Below, one piece after another: positions 8,922-17,344 of a stretch of 64,000 nucleotides of DNA. A program made the translations under genes and the position numbers. This stretch comes from Bryobacterales bacterium (GTDB taxonomy: Bacteria > Acidobacteriota > Terriglobia > Bryobacterales > Bryobacteraceae). The stretch spans positions 158,343-222,342 of the forward strand of contig JADZBH010000042.1 of the NCBI GenBank assembly GCA_020852175.1, written 5' to 3'. The notes beneath the pieces were generated by a model. That model ran no database searches. It saw nothing but the letters and a program-made list of their open reading frames with translations, and was not told the DNA's origin. The stretch's first letter is position 1. The number at the start of each line of letters is the position of its first letter.

Positions 8922-11387
8922 CTAGAGCTTGCCCAGCCAGCGAATCCGCACGTTGAACGCCCGTCCGGTGCCGCCGTAAAACTGAAGATAGTGGGACGAA
9001 GCGGTGTTGTTGTTCACCGTGTCGGGATTCAAGCGGTTGGTCAGGTTGTTGGCGCCGAAACGAAGCGCCCAACGGTTGCCGCGGAGCTGGAAACGCCGCT
9101 CAAAGTGCAGGTTCCATTCGAGGAAGTTGGGAAACCGCATCGCATTCACCGCGCCCGTCACGCCGCCCATCTCCGTACGCGAACTGAATGGAAAACCGGT
9201 GCGCGCGTCGAACATCGTGGCCACGGCCCAGTTCTTCATGGGCAGCGGCAGATAGGCCCAGGCGACAAACCGGTGCGGCGCATCCCAGGGCATGGGCCCG
9301 GCGTTGTTCAGCACGGCGATGGGGTCATCCACGTTCACGTCCACGACCGCGTTCGAGCGGGCGCGCGACCAGATGTAGCTGGCGCGCCATTCATACATGC
9401 GGCCAATGTTTTGTTTCAGGCTGACGGTGGCCGCCCGGTAGCTGTCCACGCGTTCGTTGGAAAGCACGAACAAGGCATCCATGATGCGTGCATTCAGCGG
9501 CCGGGCCCATTCCGGCGCCGGCTCGTCGCGGCCCGTAAGGCTGTTCAGGTAGGTGAACCCGCGCGTGCCGTGGCGGTACAGCAGGTCGGCGCGCGCGGCG
9601 AAGCCGCCTGGGAAGTGGTGCTCGATGCCGGCGTTGGCCGTATTGCCGAACGGGCGGCGCAGCGGGCTGCCGGGCGCCTGAAACATGGTCAACGCGGGCC
9701 CCCGGCGCACCACCCCGTCGGGCGCGTAGTAGCTGGTGAGCGTCACCTGGTCGTCGGGCCGCGAAAACAGGCGCAGGCTGGTCGCATCGTAGACGCGCGC
9801 CACGCCGCCATACACCTTCGTATGCTCGCCCCAGGGCGGCGACCAGGCCACGCCCAGCCGCGGCGACGGGCTGTACCGGTGGAGCAACTGGTCCCAGTCC
9901 AGCCGCAGTCCGGCCTCCACCAGCAGATCCGTCCGGACGCGCCAGGAATCCTGCACGAACAGCGCCGATTCGAGGTTGCCGAGTGAAAGCTGGCCATCGC
10001 CCGCATAGCGTGTCAGCAGCAGGGGCTGGCCCGATTCGTTGAAGTTCTCAAAGCCCGAGCGCTCCACGTTCTGCCAGTAGCGCACTCGGTGAAAATCCCA
10101 GCCCGCCTTCACCTGGTGCGTCCCCGCCGCCCGCCACGCCGGCAGAAACCCGTTCACCAGAAACTGGTCGCGCAAGCCGCGCCGGCGGGCGTCCACGTAG
10201 TGGTAACCGCGCTTGCCGTCAGGCGTGAATAGCAGCCGGCCCCAGCCCTGCGGAATCTCGCGGCCATAGGTGCGGTTGCCCGCGTAGCCAAACTCCAGCA
10301 GGCCGCGGCCGCCGAGATAGATCTGGTCCTTCACGCTCACGAAGGCCTGCCGCGAGCGGCGGTCGATGGTGGTTTCGCGCGGGTCTAGAAAAGTCAGCCC
10401 CGTGCGAGCGGCCGTCCACTGGTTCCACAAAAACGAGGTGTAGAGAATGTGCGAGGGCGTAATGTTGGTTTGCGTCGAAAAGAGGTTCCCCACGCGCACG
10501 CTCGGGTTGCGGTCCTCACCCTTGGGCAGCTCGCGGATGAACGTCTTCATGTACTGGAACTCCAGGCTGTCGCTGAACCACATGCGGCCACGCAGGATAG
10601 GTCCGGAGACGTTCACGCGCGGCGTCCAGTCGCCGAGAGTCCAGCCCTTGCGATTCTCGAAACCAGGCACGAAATTGGTGGCCGAATAGCGCAGTTTGCC
10701 CGCCCCGCTGTCGGACTGCACGGCCAGCACGCCCGCCGAGCCGCGCCCGTATTCGGCGGGCAGCACGCCATTGGCGATCTCCACCGACTGCACGCTCTCC
10801 ACGGTGAGCCGCGTTTCAAAACGCCCCGTCAGCGGGTCGTTCAGCAGAAAGCCATTCAGCGTGTACAGCGTCTGCTCCTCCGTGGCGCCGTTGATGTGCA
10901 GACCGCCCTTGTTGTCACGCGTCACGCCGGGCAGAATACGCAGGGCGGAGCGAAAGTCGTTCGTGTTCGGATAGGGAATGTTTTGCAGGTCCGCGCCGGA
11001 CAGCGTTTGCTTGGGCGTGGTGGTGTCCATGTCGATGGTGAGCGGCGCGGCCCCGACGTCGATCGACTCCACCACCTCGCGCACGGGCTCCAGCGTAAAG
11101 GCGGCGTCGGTTCCGCCGGGTGCGATCTCCAACCGCGCGCCGCGCACCGGATAGAAGCCCGGGCGCTCGATGTCGAGTTGGTACACACCGGCGGCGGGTA
11201 ATTCCAGGCGGAACCGCCCCTCGGCCCCGGTGAAGGTCTGCTGGGACGCGCCCCCTCCGGCGCGCACAATCAGCCGCGCCCCGGAAACCGGAGCGTTGGT
11301 GGCCGAACGCACTTGGCCCGATAATGGGACCTGTGCGTTCAGAGGCAACACCAGTCCCCAGCACGCAGCTACGAAGGCGAACCGCAC
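8922..11387 (-). CDS. TonB-dependent outer-membrane receptor with carboxypeptidase-like N-domain
   Basis: This 821-residue protein starts at GTG 11387 with GGAGG 8 bases upstream. It has a signal peptide (RFAFVAACWGLVLPLNAQ), a carboxypeptidase-regulatory-like beta-sandwich (about 22-100: SGQVRSATNAPVSGARL, EGRFRLELPAAGVYQLDIERPGFYP), a plug domain (about 120-230: NDFRSALRILPGVTRD, ESVQSVEIANGVLPAEYGRGSAGV) and a C-terminal beta-barrel. The last residue is Leu after IRWLGK, not the common terminal Phe. Substrate is unknown. It lies 46 bases upstream of the selenoprotein, so the three minus-strand genes may be one operon. It is divergent from mutY with 51 bases between starts. Confidence 0.93.
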   Translation of the reverse strand: MRFAFVAACWGLVLPLNAQVPLSGQVRSATNAPVSGARLIVRAGGGASQQTFTGAEGRFRLELPAAGVYQLDIERPGFYPVRGARLEIAPGGTDAAFTLEPVREVVESIDVGAAPLTIDMDTTTPKQTLSGADLQNIPYPNTNDFRSALRILPGVTRDNKGGLHINGATEEQTLYTLNGFLLNDPLTGRFETRLTVESVQSVEIANGVLPAEYGRGSAGVLAVQSDSGAGKLRYSATNFVPGFENRKGWTLGDWTPRVNVSGPILRGRMWFSDSLEFQYMKTFIRELPKGEDRNPSVRVGNLFSTQTNITPSHILYTSFLWNQWTAARTGLTFLDPRETTIDRRSRQAFVSVKDQIYLGGRGLLEFGYAGNRTYGREIPQGWGRLLFTPDGKRGYHYVDARRRGLRDQFLVNGFLPAWRAAGTHQVKAGWDFHRVRYWQNVERSGFENFNESGQPLLLTRYAGDGQLSLGNLESALFVQDSWRVRTDLLVEAGLRLDWDQLLHRYSPSPRLGVAWSPPWGEHTKVYGGVARVYDATSLRLFSRPDDQVTLTSYYAPDGVVRRGPALTMFQAPGSPLRRPFGNTANAGIEHHFPGGFAARADLLYRHGTRGFTYLNSLTGRDEPAPEWARPLNARIMDALFVLSNERVDSYRAATVSLKQNIGRMYEWRASYIWSRARSNAVVDVNVDDPIAVLNNAGPMPWDAPHRFVAWAYLPLPMKNWAVATMFDARTGFPFSSRTEMGGVTGAVNAMRFPNFLEWNLHFERRFQLRGNRWALRFGANNLTNRLNPDTVNNNTASSHYLQFYGGTGRAFNVRIRWLGKL

Positions 11388-11438
11388 CCTTTCCCTCCAG
11401 ACTCCTTCGAACCAGAAATCTTACCACTCGTTCATCTC

Positions 11439-12434
11439 ATGTTCGCCACCCCTGATTGGAGCGCCGCCCGGAAGGCCCTGGCCCGCTGGTACCGGCAGGC
11501 CCAACGCGACCTGCCCTGGCGGCGTACCGCGGAGCCCTACCCGGTGTGGGTCAGTGAAGTAATGCTACAGCAAACCCGCGTGGCCGCCGCCCTGCCCTAC
11601 TACCAGCGATTCCTGGAGCGCTTTCCCACGGTGGAGGCGCTGGCCGCCGCGCCCGAACAGGATCTGCTGGCCGCCTGGAGCGGCCTGGGCTACTATTCGC
11701 GCGCCCGCAACATGCAAAAAGCCGCGCGGCAGGTGGTGGCGCAGGGCGGCTTTCCTCGGGGCTTCGCGGAGTTGCGCGCGCTGGCCGGCATTGGCGACTA
11801 CACCGCCGCCGCCATCGCCAGCATCTGTTTCGGCCTGCCCCATGCCGTGCTGGACGGCAATGTCATCCGGGTGCTGGCGCGCCTGCTGGCCGACCCCGGC
11901 GATACCGGCTCAACCAGAACACGCCGCCGCCTGGCCGCCGCCGCGCAGGAGTTTCTCGACTGCCACAGCCCCGCCGCGCATAATCAGGCACTCATGGAAC
12001 TCGGCGCCCTGGTCTGTCTCCCCCGCCAGCCGGACTGCCCGCGTTGCCCCCTGCGCCCCCACTGCAGCGCCCACGCCGAAGGCCGCGTGCTCGAATTTCC
12101 CGTGAAGCTGCGCAAACAGGAAAAGGTGGAGGTGGCGCTCAACGTGCTGCTGGTGGAGCGCGCGGGCAAACTACTCTTGTGGCAGCGCCCGGCCGGTGAA
12201 GGACGCATGGCGGGTTTTTGGGAGCTGCCTTCGGACAGCGCCCTTCCCGGCGCCATCGTTCATGAAGAACTTCGCCGGTTCCGCCACACGATCACACACC
12301 ACCACCACACCGTGTGCGTATTTCGCGCCTCGATCGCGCGTGCGCCGCGTGGCTTTGTGTGGGTGGCGCGCCCCCGCGTGGATAAGTTGCCGCTCAGCAC
12401 CATCGCACGGAAGGCTCTGGGCGATGCGCCGTAG
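11439..12434 (+). CDS. mutY: A/G-specific adenine DNA glycosylase (MutY)
   Basis: MutY removes adenine mispaired with 8-oxoguanine in base excision repair. In the 331 residues I see the catalytic Glu in SEVMLQQTRV (about residue 38), the helix-hairpin-helix LAGIGDYTAAAI followed by LDGNVIRVLARL with the catalytic Asp, and the [4Fe-4S] ligands CLPRQPDCPRCPLRPHC (CX6CX2CX5C). A C-terminal NUDIX-like domain for 8-oxoG recognition follows (LLVERAGKLLLWQRPA...GFWELPSD). No good Shine-Dalgarno precedes the ATG, and the upstream gap is only 51 bases to the divergent receptor. Confidence 0.96.
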   Translation: MFATPDWSAARKALARWYRQAQRDLPWRRTAEPYPVWVSEVMLQQTRVAAALPYYQRFLERFPTVEALAAAPEQDLLAAWSGLGYYSRARNMQKAARQVVAQGGFPRGFAELRALAGIGDYTAAAIASICFGLPHAVLDGNVIRVLARLLADPGDTGSTRTRRRLAAAAQEFLDCHSPAAHNQALMELGALVCLPRQPDCPRCPLRPHCSAHAEGRVLEFPVKLRKQEKVEVALNVLLVERAGKLLLWQRPAGEGRMAGFWELPSDSALPGAIVHEELRRFRHTITHHHHTVCVFRASIARAPRGFVWVARPRVDKLPLSTIARKALGDAP

Positions 12435-12523
12435 GGTTGCAGGTTCACCCGTAGGCGCCCAAATTTACACTTTTTGCTCTGGATTCTTGAGTAGACTGGC
12501 AAGAGAGTTGGGTTCAACAAAGA

Positions 12524-13873
12524 ATGAAGGCTAGAAATCACAAGAGACTCATTTTGTGCGGCCGCATCGCGGCTGTACTGGGCGTGGTGCCAATATTAAT
12601 GCTGGGACATCCGGACGGCCCCGACCCGAGAAATACAGGCGCTCCGGGCGACCGGACGTGCGCGCAAGCGAACTGCCATGTGGGAGCCGGGAACCCGACC
12701 GCCGGCAGCGGCGTGGAAATCAGCTTCCCCGGCGGGCTCACCTACTCGCCCGGCGTGAAGCAGACTATCACCGTACGGGTGACCGAAAGCGCCAATCGCT
12801 ACGGCTTCCAGGCCACGGCCCGTTTGGGTTCCAACCTTTCCAATGGACAGGCGGGCGACTTCGCCGCCACCGACGCGGGCGTACAGGTGCTGTGCGAGGA
12901 CGGCCGCCTGAAAACCGGCGCCTGCAACCCCGCCACGCCCGTACAGTTCGCCGAGCAGACTCTAGCCGGAAGCGCGAACAACTCCTGGAGCTTCGATTGG
13001 ACCCCGCCCGCCACCGACGCAGGCACGATCAATTTCTACGTCGCCGCCAACGCCGCCAACGGCAACGGCAACAATTCGGGTGACCGCATCTTCACGCGGT
13101 CCTACACACTCACTCCGGCTGTCTCGGCTCCCCCGCCCGGCATCCGCGCCGAACAACCCGTGCTGCAAGCCTTCCTGGGCGGACAGCGCCTGTCGCCCGG
13201 CACCTGGCTGGAGATCTATGGCACGAACCTGGCCACGGCGGCCAAGGACTGGGGCGGCCTGTTCACCGATAACGTCACCAGGGCGCCTGCCTCAATCGAC
13301 GGCGTCAGCGTCGCCATCGACGGCAAGCCAGCCGCCATGTACTTCATCAGTCCGAACCAGATCAACGTGCAGGCGCCGGACACGATCGGCCTGGGTCCGG
13401 TGTCCGTCGAGGTGACCACGCCCGGCGGCAAGGCCACGGCCACCGCCACGGCCACCGCCGTTTCTCCGGCCATGCTCACCACGCCGTCGTTCAAGGTGAA
13501 CGGCAAGCAGTACATCGCGGCGCTTCATCAGGACGGTGTTTTCGTCGGGCCCGCGGGCCTCATCGCCGGCGCCAACTTCCGTCCGGCCAAGCCTGGCGAT
13601 GTCATCACAATTTATACGGTCGGCTGCGGCGCCACCGAACCGGCCAGCCCTTCCGGCGTGGTCGTTTCCGGACTGCGCACGCCGAAAGCCGCGGCCCGCG
13701 TCACCATCGGCCAGGCCGCTGCCCAGGCGGCGGTGGCAATGTCGCCCGGCTCCATTGGGCTGTGCCAGGTGAACGCAACGATTCCCAACGTTTCCAACGG
13801 CGACCAGCCGATTGAGCTTACGCTCGACGGCACGCCCACTGGGCAAGGACTGCAAATCACGGTCCAACAATAA
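12524..13873 (+). CDS. Secreted choice-of-anchor-V / TIGR03437-type protein
   Basis: This 449-residue protein has an N-terminal hydrophobic signal or anchor (about residues 8-25, LCGRIAAVLGVVPILML). A Reeler-like choice-of-anchor-V domain follows (about 30-185: GAPGDRTCAQANCHVG, FPGGLTYSPGVKQTITV, YGFQATARL, FDWTPPATDAGTINFYVAANAANGNGNNSGD). The C-terminal half is a TIGR03437-type domain of Solibacter-like bacteria (QINVQAP, GLIAGANFRPAKPGDVITIYTVGCGATEP, MSPGSIGLCQVNATIP). The cysteine motif is CX4CH rather than the CxxCH seen in the paralogue downstream. Function is unknown; an extracellular or surface location is likely. A shorter in-frame start cannot be excluded. Confidence 0.88.
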   Translation: MKARNHKRLILCGRIAAVLGVVPILMLGHPDGPDPRNTGAPGDRTCAQANCHVGAGNPTAGSGVEISFPGGLTYSPGVKQTITVRVTESANRYGFQATARLGSNLSNGQAGDFAATDAGVQVLCEDGRLKTGACNPATPVQFAEQTLAGSANNSWSFDWTPPATDAGTINFYVAANAANGNGNNSGDRIFTRSYTLTPAVSAPPPGIRAEQPVLQAFLGGQRLSPGTWLEIYGTNLATAAKDWGGLFTDNVTRAPASIDGVSVAIDGKPAAMYFISPNQINVQAPDTIGLGPVSVEVTTPGGKATATATATAVSPAMLTTPSFKVNGKQYIAALHQDGVFVGPAGLIAGANFRPAKPGDVITIYTVGCGATEPASPSGVVVSGLRTPKAAARVTIGQAAAQAAVAMSPGSIGLCQVNATIPNVSNGDQPIELTLDGTPTGQGLQITVQQ

Positions 13874-13934
13874 AACCAGCCCCGGCAGCCGCGTTGCGCC
13901 GGGCGTCCTACCATCGCGAGAGAAGGGGTCCTCT

Positions 13935-15302
13935 ATGTTGAACCGTTTCCAACGGGCGCTATTCGTGTGTTCGCTGGCTTCGCTGCCGGCCATGATCTAT
14001 GGATTCAGCAACGGTCCCGTGCCGGGCCGTACGGGAGCCGCCGCCGATGGCGGTCTGGATTGCGCGGCCTGCCACCGCACCTTCGCTCCGGCCAACAGCG
14101 ACCCTCGCGGCTCGCTCCGCATCGAAGCCGGACCCTATACTCCCGGCGTGGCGCAAACCATCCGCGTGCTGCTCTCCCACCCCGAGGCCCAGCGCTGGGG
14201 CTTTCAGATCACGGCCCGCCTGGCGTCGGACGAAACCAAGCCTGCCGGCAAGTTCACTCAGCTCGATGGCTTCCGCGTCGTCTGCGGCGGCGGCGCGCCC
14301 GAAGGGAACTGCGGCACAAACCCGGAATTCCTGGATCACACACGGCCCACCACCTTCGCCGGCCAGACCGGCGGGGCCGTATGGACGCTGGAATGGACGC
14401 CGCCCGCCACCGCTTCGGGCGAGGTTGTGTTTTTTGCCGCCGGCAACGCCGCCAACGGCAACAACAACAACCAGGGCGACCATATCTATACCACCAGCAC
14501 ACGCATCGCCGAACGAGCGCCCTGCAACCTCACCACGACTCCGTCGATCACCGCCGCCCGGAACGGCGCCTCGTTCCGCGACACGGGCTTCGCGCTGAAC
14601 ACCATGGTGTCGCTCGGCGGCACCGGCTTTCAGGAGGCGGGCGGAACGCGCTCCGTCTCGGCGCTCGACATCGTCGGCGGCCGTTTCCCCACTGAGTTGG
14701 GCTGCATCGCCGTGGAAATCGACGGCAAACGCGCTCCCATCACTTACGTGGACGCCAACCAGATCAATGTTCAGGTTCCGACCACCATCGCGCTCGGCGA
14801 CGTCGGCGTGCGCCTGCTACTGAACCCGGGCACGGCCAACGAACGCCGCGGCCGCGACTTCACCATCAAGCTCGAAAACGCCGCCCCGGCCCTGTTCCGC
14901 TTCCTGCCCACCAGCTCCATTGCGGCCATCTTCCCGGCCACCGGAGCGCCTGCCGCCGACCCGGCCCAGGTGCCCAACGCCGTGAAGCCCAAAATCGGCG
15001 ACATCGTCAGCCTGTTCGCCACCGGCCTGGGCGTTTCCGAGCCCGTCTATCTGGCGGCGGAAATCACGCCACTAACCGCTCAGCCACGCGCCCGCGATCA
15101 GGTGACGGTGGAGTTCAACGGCGTGGCCATGAGCACGGCCGACGTGCTCTACGTCGGACTCACGCCGGGTTCCATCACGGGGCTATGGCAGATCAACCTG
15201 CGCGTTCCGGCGACGGCCACGCCCGGGCAGAACAACACCGTCGTGTTGCGCATGGGCAGTCTGTCCTCGCAGCCCGGGGTTACACTGCCTGTCGGTCAGT
15301 AG
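13935..15302 (+). CDS. Secreted choice-of-anchor-V / TIGR03437-type protein with CxxCH
   Basis: This 455-residue paralogue of the preceding gene starts at ATG 13935, with AGAAGGGG about 6 bases upstream; an in-frame upstream extension would overlap the previous gene and lacks a ribosome site. Layout: signal (RFQRALFVCSLASLPAMIYGFS), anchor-V-like domain (PGRTGAAADGGLDCAACHRTF, GPYTPGVAQTIRVLL, WGFQITARL, EWTPPATASGEVVFFAAGNAANGNNNNQGD), then a TIGR03437-type region (NQINVQVPTTIALGDVGVRL, VKPKIGDIVSLFATGLGVSEP, VGLTPGSITGLWQINLRVP). CAACH fits a heme-c site. The shared GNAANGNNNN signature marks the two genes as a tandem duplication. Confidence 0.9.
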   Translation: MLNRFQRALFVCSLASLPAMIYGFSNGPVPGRTGAAADGGLDCAACHRTFAPANSDPRGSLRIEAGPYTPGVAQTIRVLLSHPEAQRWGFQITARLASDETKPAGKFTQLDGFRVVCGGGAPEGNCGTNPEFLDHTRPTTFAGQTGGAVWTLEWTPPATASGEVVFFAAGNAANGNNNNQGDHIYTTSTRIAERAPCNLTTTPSITAARNGASFRDTGFALNTMVSLGGTGFQEAGGTRSVSALDIVGGRFPTELGCIAVEIDGKRAPITYVDANQINVQVPTTIALGDVGVRLLLNPGTANERRGRDFTIKLENAAPALFRFLPTSSIAAIFPATGAPAADPAQVPNAVKPKIGDIVSLFATGLGVSEPVYLAAEITPLTAQPRARDQVTVEFNGVAMSTADVLYVGLTPGSITGLWQINLRVPATATPGQNNTVVLRMGSLSSQPGVTLPVGQ

Positions 15303-15315
15303 GAGAAGGCGGTGA

Positions 15316-15346
15316 CAAGGGGAGGCGCGGCGCACGCTTCCCCTTG
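15316..15346 (+). terminator. Hairpin after the 13935-15302 gene, possible terminator
   Basis: The arms CAAGGGGA (15316-15323) and TCCCCTTG (15339-15346) form a perfect 8-bp stem around a GC-rich 15-base loop. No T tract follows, so it is either a non-canonical terminator or an mRNA 3'-end protector. Confidence 0.35.
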
Positions 15347-15450
15347 CAATACAGTTGTTTACAGGAATTTTCCCATGTATTTCAGGCTGGCATTTTTGTT
15401 CTGACGCCGTACAATGGGAATTGAAGGGCATTGCCTCTTCCCACCTCCTC

Positions 15451-16266
15451 ATGCGGCCCACCTGTGCCGCGGTGAGTTTGGCGCTGCTGTTCTGCGGCGC
15501 CGCTCCGCTGATGGCCGCCGCGCCCCGCTATACCGCCTCCAGTATTGTCAACGCTGCCTCCGGCGTCTCTTCCATCCTTGCGCCGAACGGCTTGGCCACC
15601 ATCCATGGCACGGACCTTTCAGGCCTCACCCAAGCGCTTTCGGCCAGTGATCTTCGCGGCGATCAGTTACCTTACACGCTGCATGGGACCGGCGTGGGCG
15701 TGGTGGTGAGCGGTTTGCGCGCCCATGTGGTGTATGTGTCGCCCTCGCAGGTGAATTTTCTGGTGCCCGCTCTGCTGCAACCGGGCCCTGCGACGGTTGT
15801 GCTGACACGGTTGGGCGTCAGCGGCGATGCCGTGAAAGTTTTGATCGCCGGGTGCTCGCCGGGGCTGTTCCTGCTGAAACCGGGCCTAGCCGTGGCCACG
15901 CGCGCCGATGGAAGCGTCCTGACGGAAGCAGCGCCGGCGCATCCCGGCGAAGTCGTCGTTCTGTATGCCACCGGCCTTGGCCAAACCGCGCCGCCCTTGG
16001 GCCATGGAGAACGGGCGCGAACGGCGGCATGGCTGGCCCGTCGCGCGGAATTCGCCGTGGTGTTGGACGGCCGCACTCTGACCGCCGAAGTGCTCTACGC
16101 GGGGGTGACCCCGGGTTTCGGCGGCCTCTACCAGGTGAACCTGCGCCTGCCCGAACGAACCGGCCCCAACCCGGAGATCCTCCTGCTGTGCGGCGATACG
16201 GCCTCGCCCGCCGGCGTGCGGCTTCCCGTGGGAACCTTGCCGGGGCCGGACGCGTCCACGCAGTAG
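15451..16266 (+). CDS. Secreted TIGR03437-type protein (domain alone)
   Basis: This 271-residue protein carries the TIGR03437-type region but no anchor-V domain: ASSIVNAASGVSSILAPNGLATIHGTDLSG, VVYVSPSQVNFLVPALLQPGPATVVL, AHPGEVVVLYATGLGQTAPPL and AGVTPGFGGLYQVNLRLPE. Start at ATG 15451 gives a normal signal peptide (RPTCAAVSLALLFCGAAPLMAAA). The frame is open upstream to TTG codons and no start has a convincing Shine-Dalgarno, so the start is uncertain. It is the third member of the cluster. Its stop lies inside a 28-bp tandem duplication. Function unknown. Confidence 0.85.
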   Translation: MRPTCAAVSLALLFCGAAPLMAAAPRYTASSIVNAASGVSSILAPNGLATIHGTDLSGLTQALSASDLRGDQLPYTLHGTGVGVVVSGLRAHVVYVSPSQVNFLVPALLQPGPATVVLTRLGVSGDAVKVLIAGCSPGLFLLKPGLAVATRADGSVLTEAAPAHPGEVVVLYATGLGQTAPPLGHGERARTAAWLARRAEFAVVLDGRTLTAEVLYAGVTPGFGGLYQVNLRLPERTGPNPEILLLCGDTASPAGVRLPVGTLPGPDASTQ

Positions 16267-16323
16267 ACCTGCGCGACACGCGCCCGCGCTGTAGACCGGC
16301 GCGACACGCGCCCGCGCTGTAGA
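16263..16323. repeat. 28-bp tandem duplication (2.2 copies)
   Basis: Unit 1 (16263-16290) and unit 2 (16291-16318) begin GTAGACC and end CGCGCCCGCGCT, and differ at one base (T or G at position 8). The first five bases recur a third time at 16319-16323. The TAG stop of the preceding gene lies in unit 1, so the duplication extends the 3' untranslated region. Confidence 0.9.
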
Positions 16324-16340
16324 ATTGTAACGAGGTGTCC

Positions 16341-17126
16341 ATGCAGGCCCGCGTCCCGATGCTGCTTTTGGTTTCCTGCCTTCTGCCGGCGCAGGAGAGC
16401 GAACCGGCCTCCGCCCCGGCTCCATCGCTGGTCCGTGTGGAGCGCGGCACACGTGTGCCTCTCTCGCTGATCAACAGCATCAGCACCAAGCAGGCCGTGG
16501 AAGGCGACCGCGTCTATCTGGAAAGCGTCTTTCCCATCCTGGTGGGCGGCCGTATCGCCATTCCTCCGGGCAGCTACGTCATGGGTACCGTCACGCAGGT
16601 GAAGCGTCCCGGACGCGTGAAGGGCCGGGGTGAAATCTACGTCCGTTTCGATTCGATCACGTTGCCCAACGGCGTAACACGCGACTTTCGCGGGCGCATT
16701 GAAACCCTGGACGGACGGGCCACCGAACGGCTGGACAAGACAGAAGGTAAAATCGCCAGCGATTCCAGCAAGGGCGGTGACGCGCGCACGGTGGGCGAAG
16801 CCACCGCGGCGGGCACCAGCATCGGCGCCATCGCCGGATCGGCCGCCGGACGAACAGGCATGGGCCTCGGCATCGGCGCGGCGGCGGGCGCCACGGCGGG
16901 ACTGCTCGGCGTGCTGCTGACACGCGGACCCGACGCCGTCCTGGCCAAGGGCACCACGCTCGAAATGGTGCTCGACCGTGAGTTGAATTTCACCGCGGAG
17001 GAACTGGATTTCTCCGGCTCGCCGATGCGGCGGCCCTCCGGCGATGCTGCCGGACCGCTGCCGGCAAAAGAACGCCAGGGGTTGCCGCTTCCTGGCTACG
17101 GGCGCGTGCGCCGTACGGCGCCTTAA
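16341..17126 (+). CDS. Exported protein with glycine-rich segment, unknown function
   Basis: This 261-residue protein starts at ATG 16341, with GAGG 5 bases upstream (16332-16335); GTG 16335 is an in-frame alternative. It has a signal peptide (QARVPMLLLVSCLLPAQ). A beta-rich region (about 30-140: RGTRVPLSLINSISTKQAVEGDRVYLESVFPI, GSYVMGTVTQVKRPGRVKGRGEIYVRFDSI) resembles the periplasmic domain of TrbI/VirB10-like proteins. A Gly/Ala-rich hydrophobic stretch of about 50 residues follows (GTSIGAIAGSAAGRTGMGLGIGAAAG). No secretion-system genes are nearby, so a conjugation role is not supported. It ends 218 bases before the GGDEF-like gene. Confidence 0.85.
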   Translation: MQARVPMLLLVSCLLPAQESEPASAPAPSLVRVERGTRVPLSLINSISTKQAVEGDRVYLESVFPILVGGRIAIPPGSYVMGTVTQVKRPGRVKGRGEIYVRFDSITLPNGVTRDFRGRIETLDGRATERLDKTEGKIASDSSKGGDARTVGEATAAGTSIGAIAGSAAGRTGMGLGIGAAAGATAGLLGVLLTRGPDAVLAKGTTLEMVLDRELNFTAEELDFSGSPMRRPSGDAAGPLPAKERQGLPLPGYGRVRRTAP

Positions 17127-17344
17127 GATAGGGTCCGCCTCAAAATTTCGCCGCTCCTCTAATTCCCCACCCCCGTACGGTCGATAGTGTGATCGTAAGG
17201 GGAATCGCTGAGCCCCGGAAGGCAGAGGTGCTAAGGCTCCTGCCGCCGCGCCGGTCCGGCGTTCCATACGGCCGTACTCTGGGAAATTCCGGGCCCGGCT
17301 CTAATTTTCCCTTACTGGTAGGCCGATTAGAATTGAGACCGGGA
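17127..17344 (+). promoter_or_regulatory. Structured leader upstream of the degenerate GGDEF gene
   Basis: The 218-base gap contains several hairpins: GGGG/CCCC around 17199-17216, GGCAG/CTGCC at 17221-17244, CGCCG/CGGCG around 17248-17261, and GGGAAA/TTTCCC (17281-17286 with 17306-17311) enclosing a CCGGGCCCGG palindrome. I could not match it to a riboswitch class I know. The frame of the downstream gene is open from GTG 17189, so the region could instead be coding N-terminus. Confidence 0.4.

Noticed and set aside
16263..16323. CRISPR-like direct repeats
   Set aside because: The copies are directly adjacent without spacers and only two are complete; it is a simple tandem duplication.
16341..17126. 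VirB10/TrbI conjugation protein
   Set aside because: Similarity is limited to a beta-rich region, and no other type IV secretion gene exists in the window.
17195..17262. Resemblance of the leader to SRP RNA or a known riboswitch
   Set aside because: Only short GGAAGG/AAGGC-like words match. The conserved domain IV loops of SRP RNA and the motifs of c-di-GMP, lysine, SAM and M-box riboswitches are not present.
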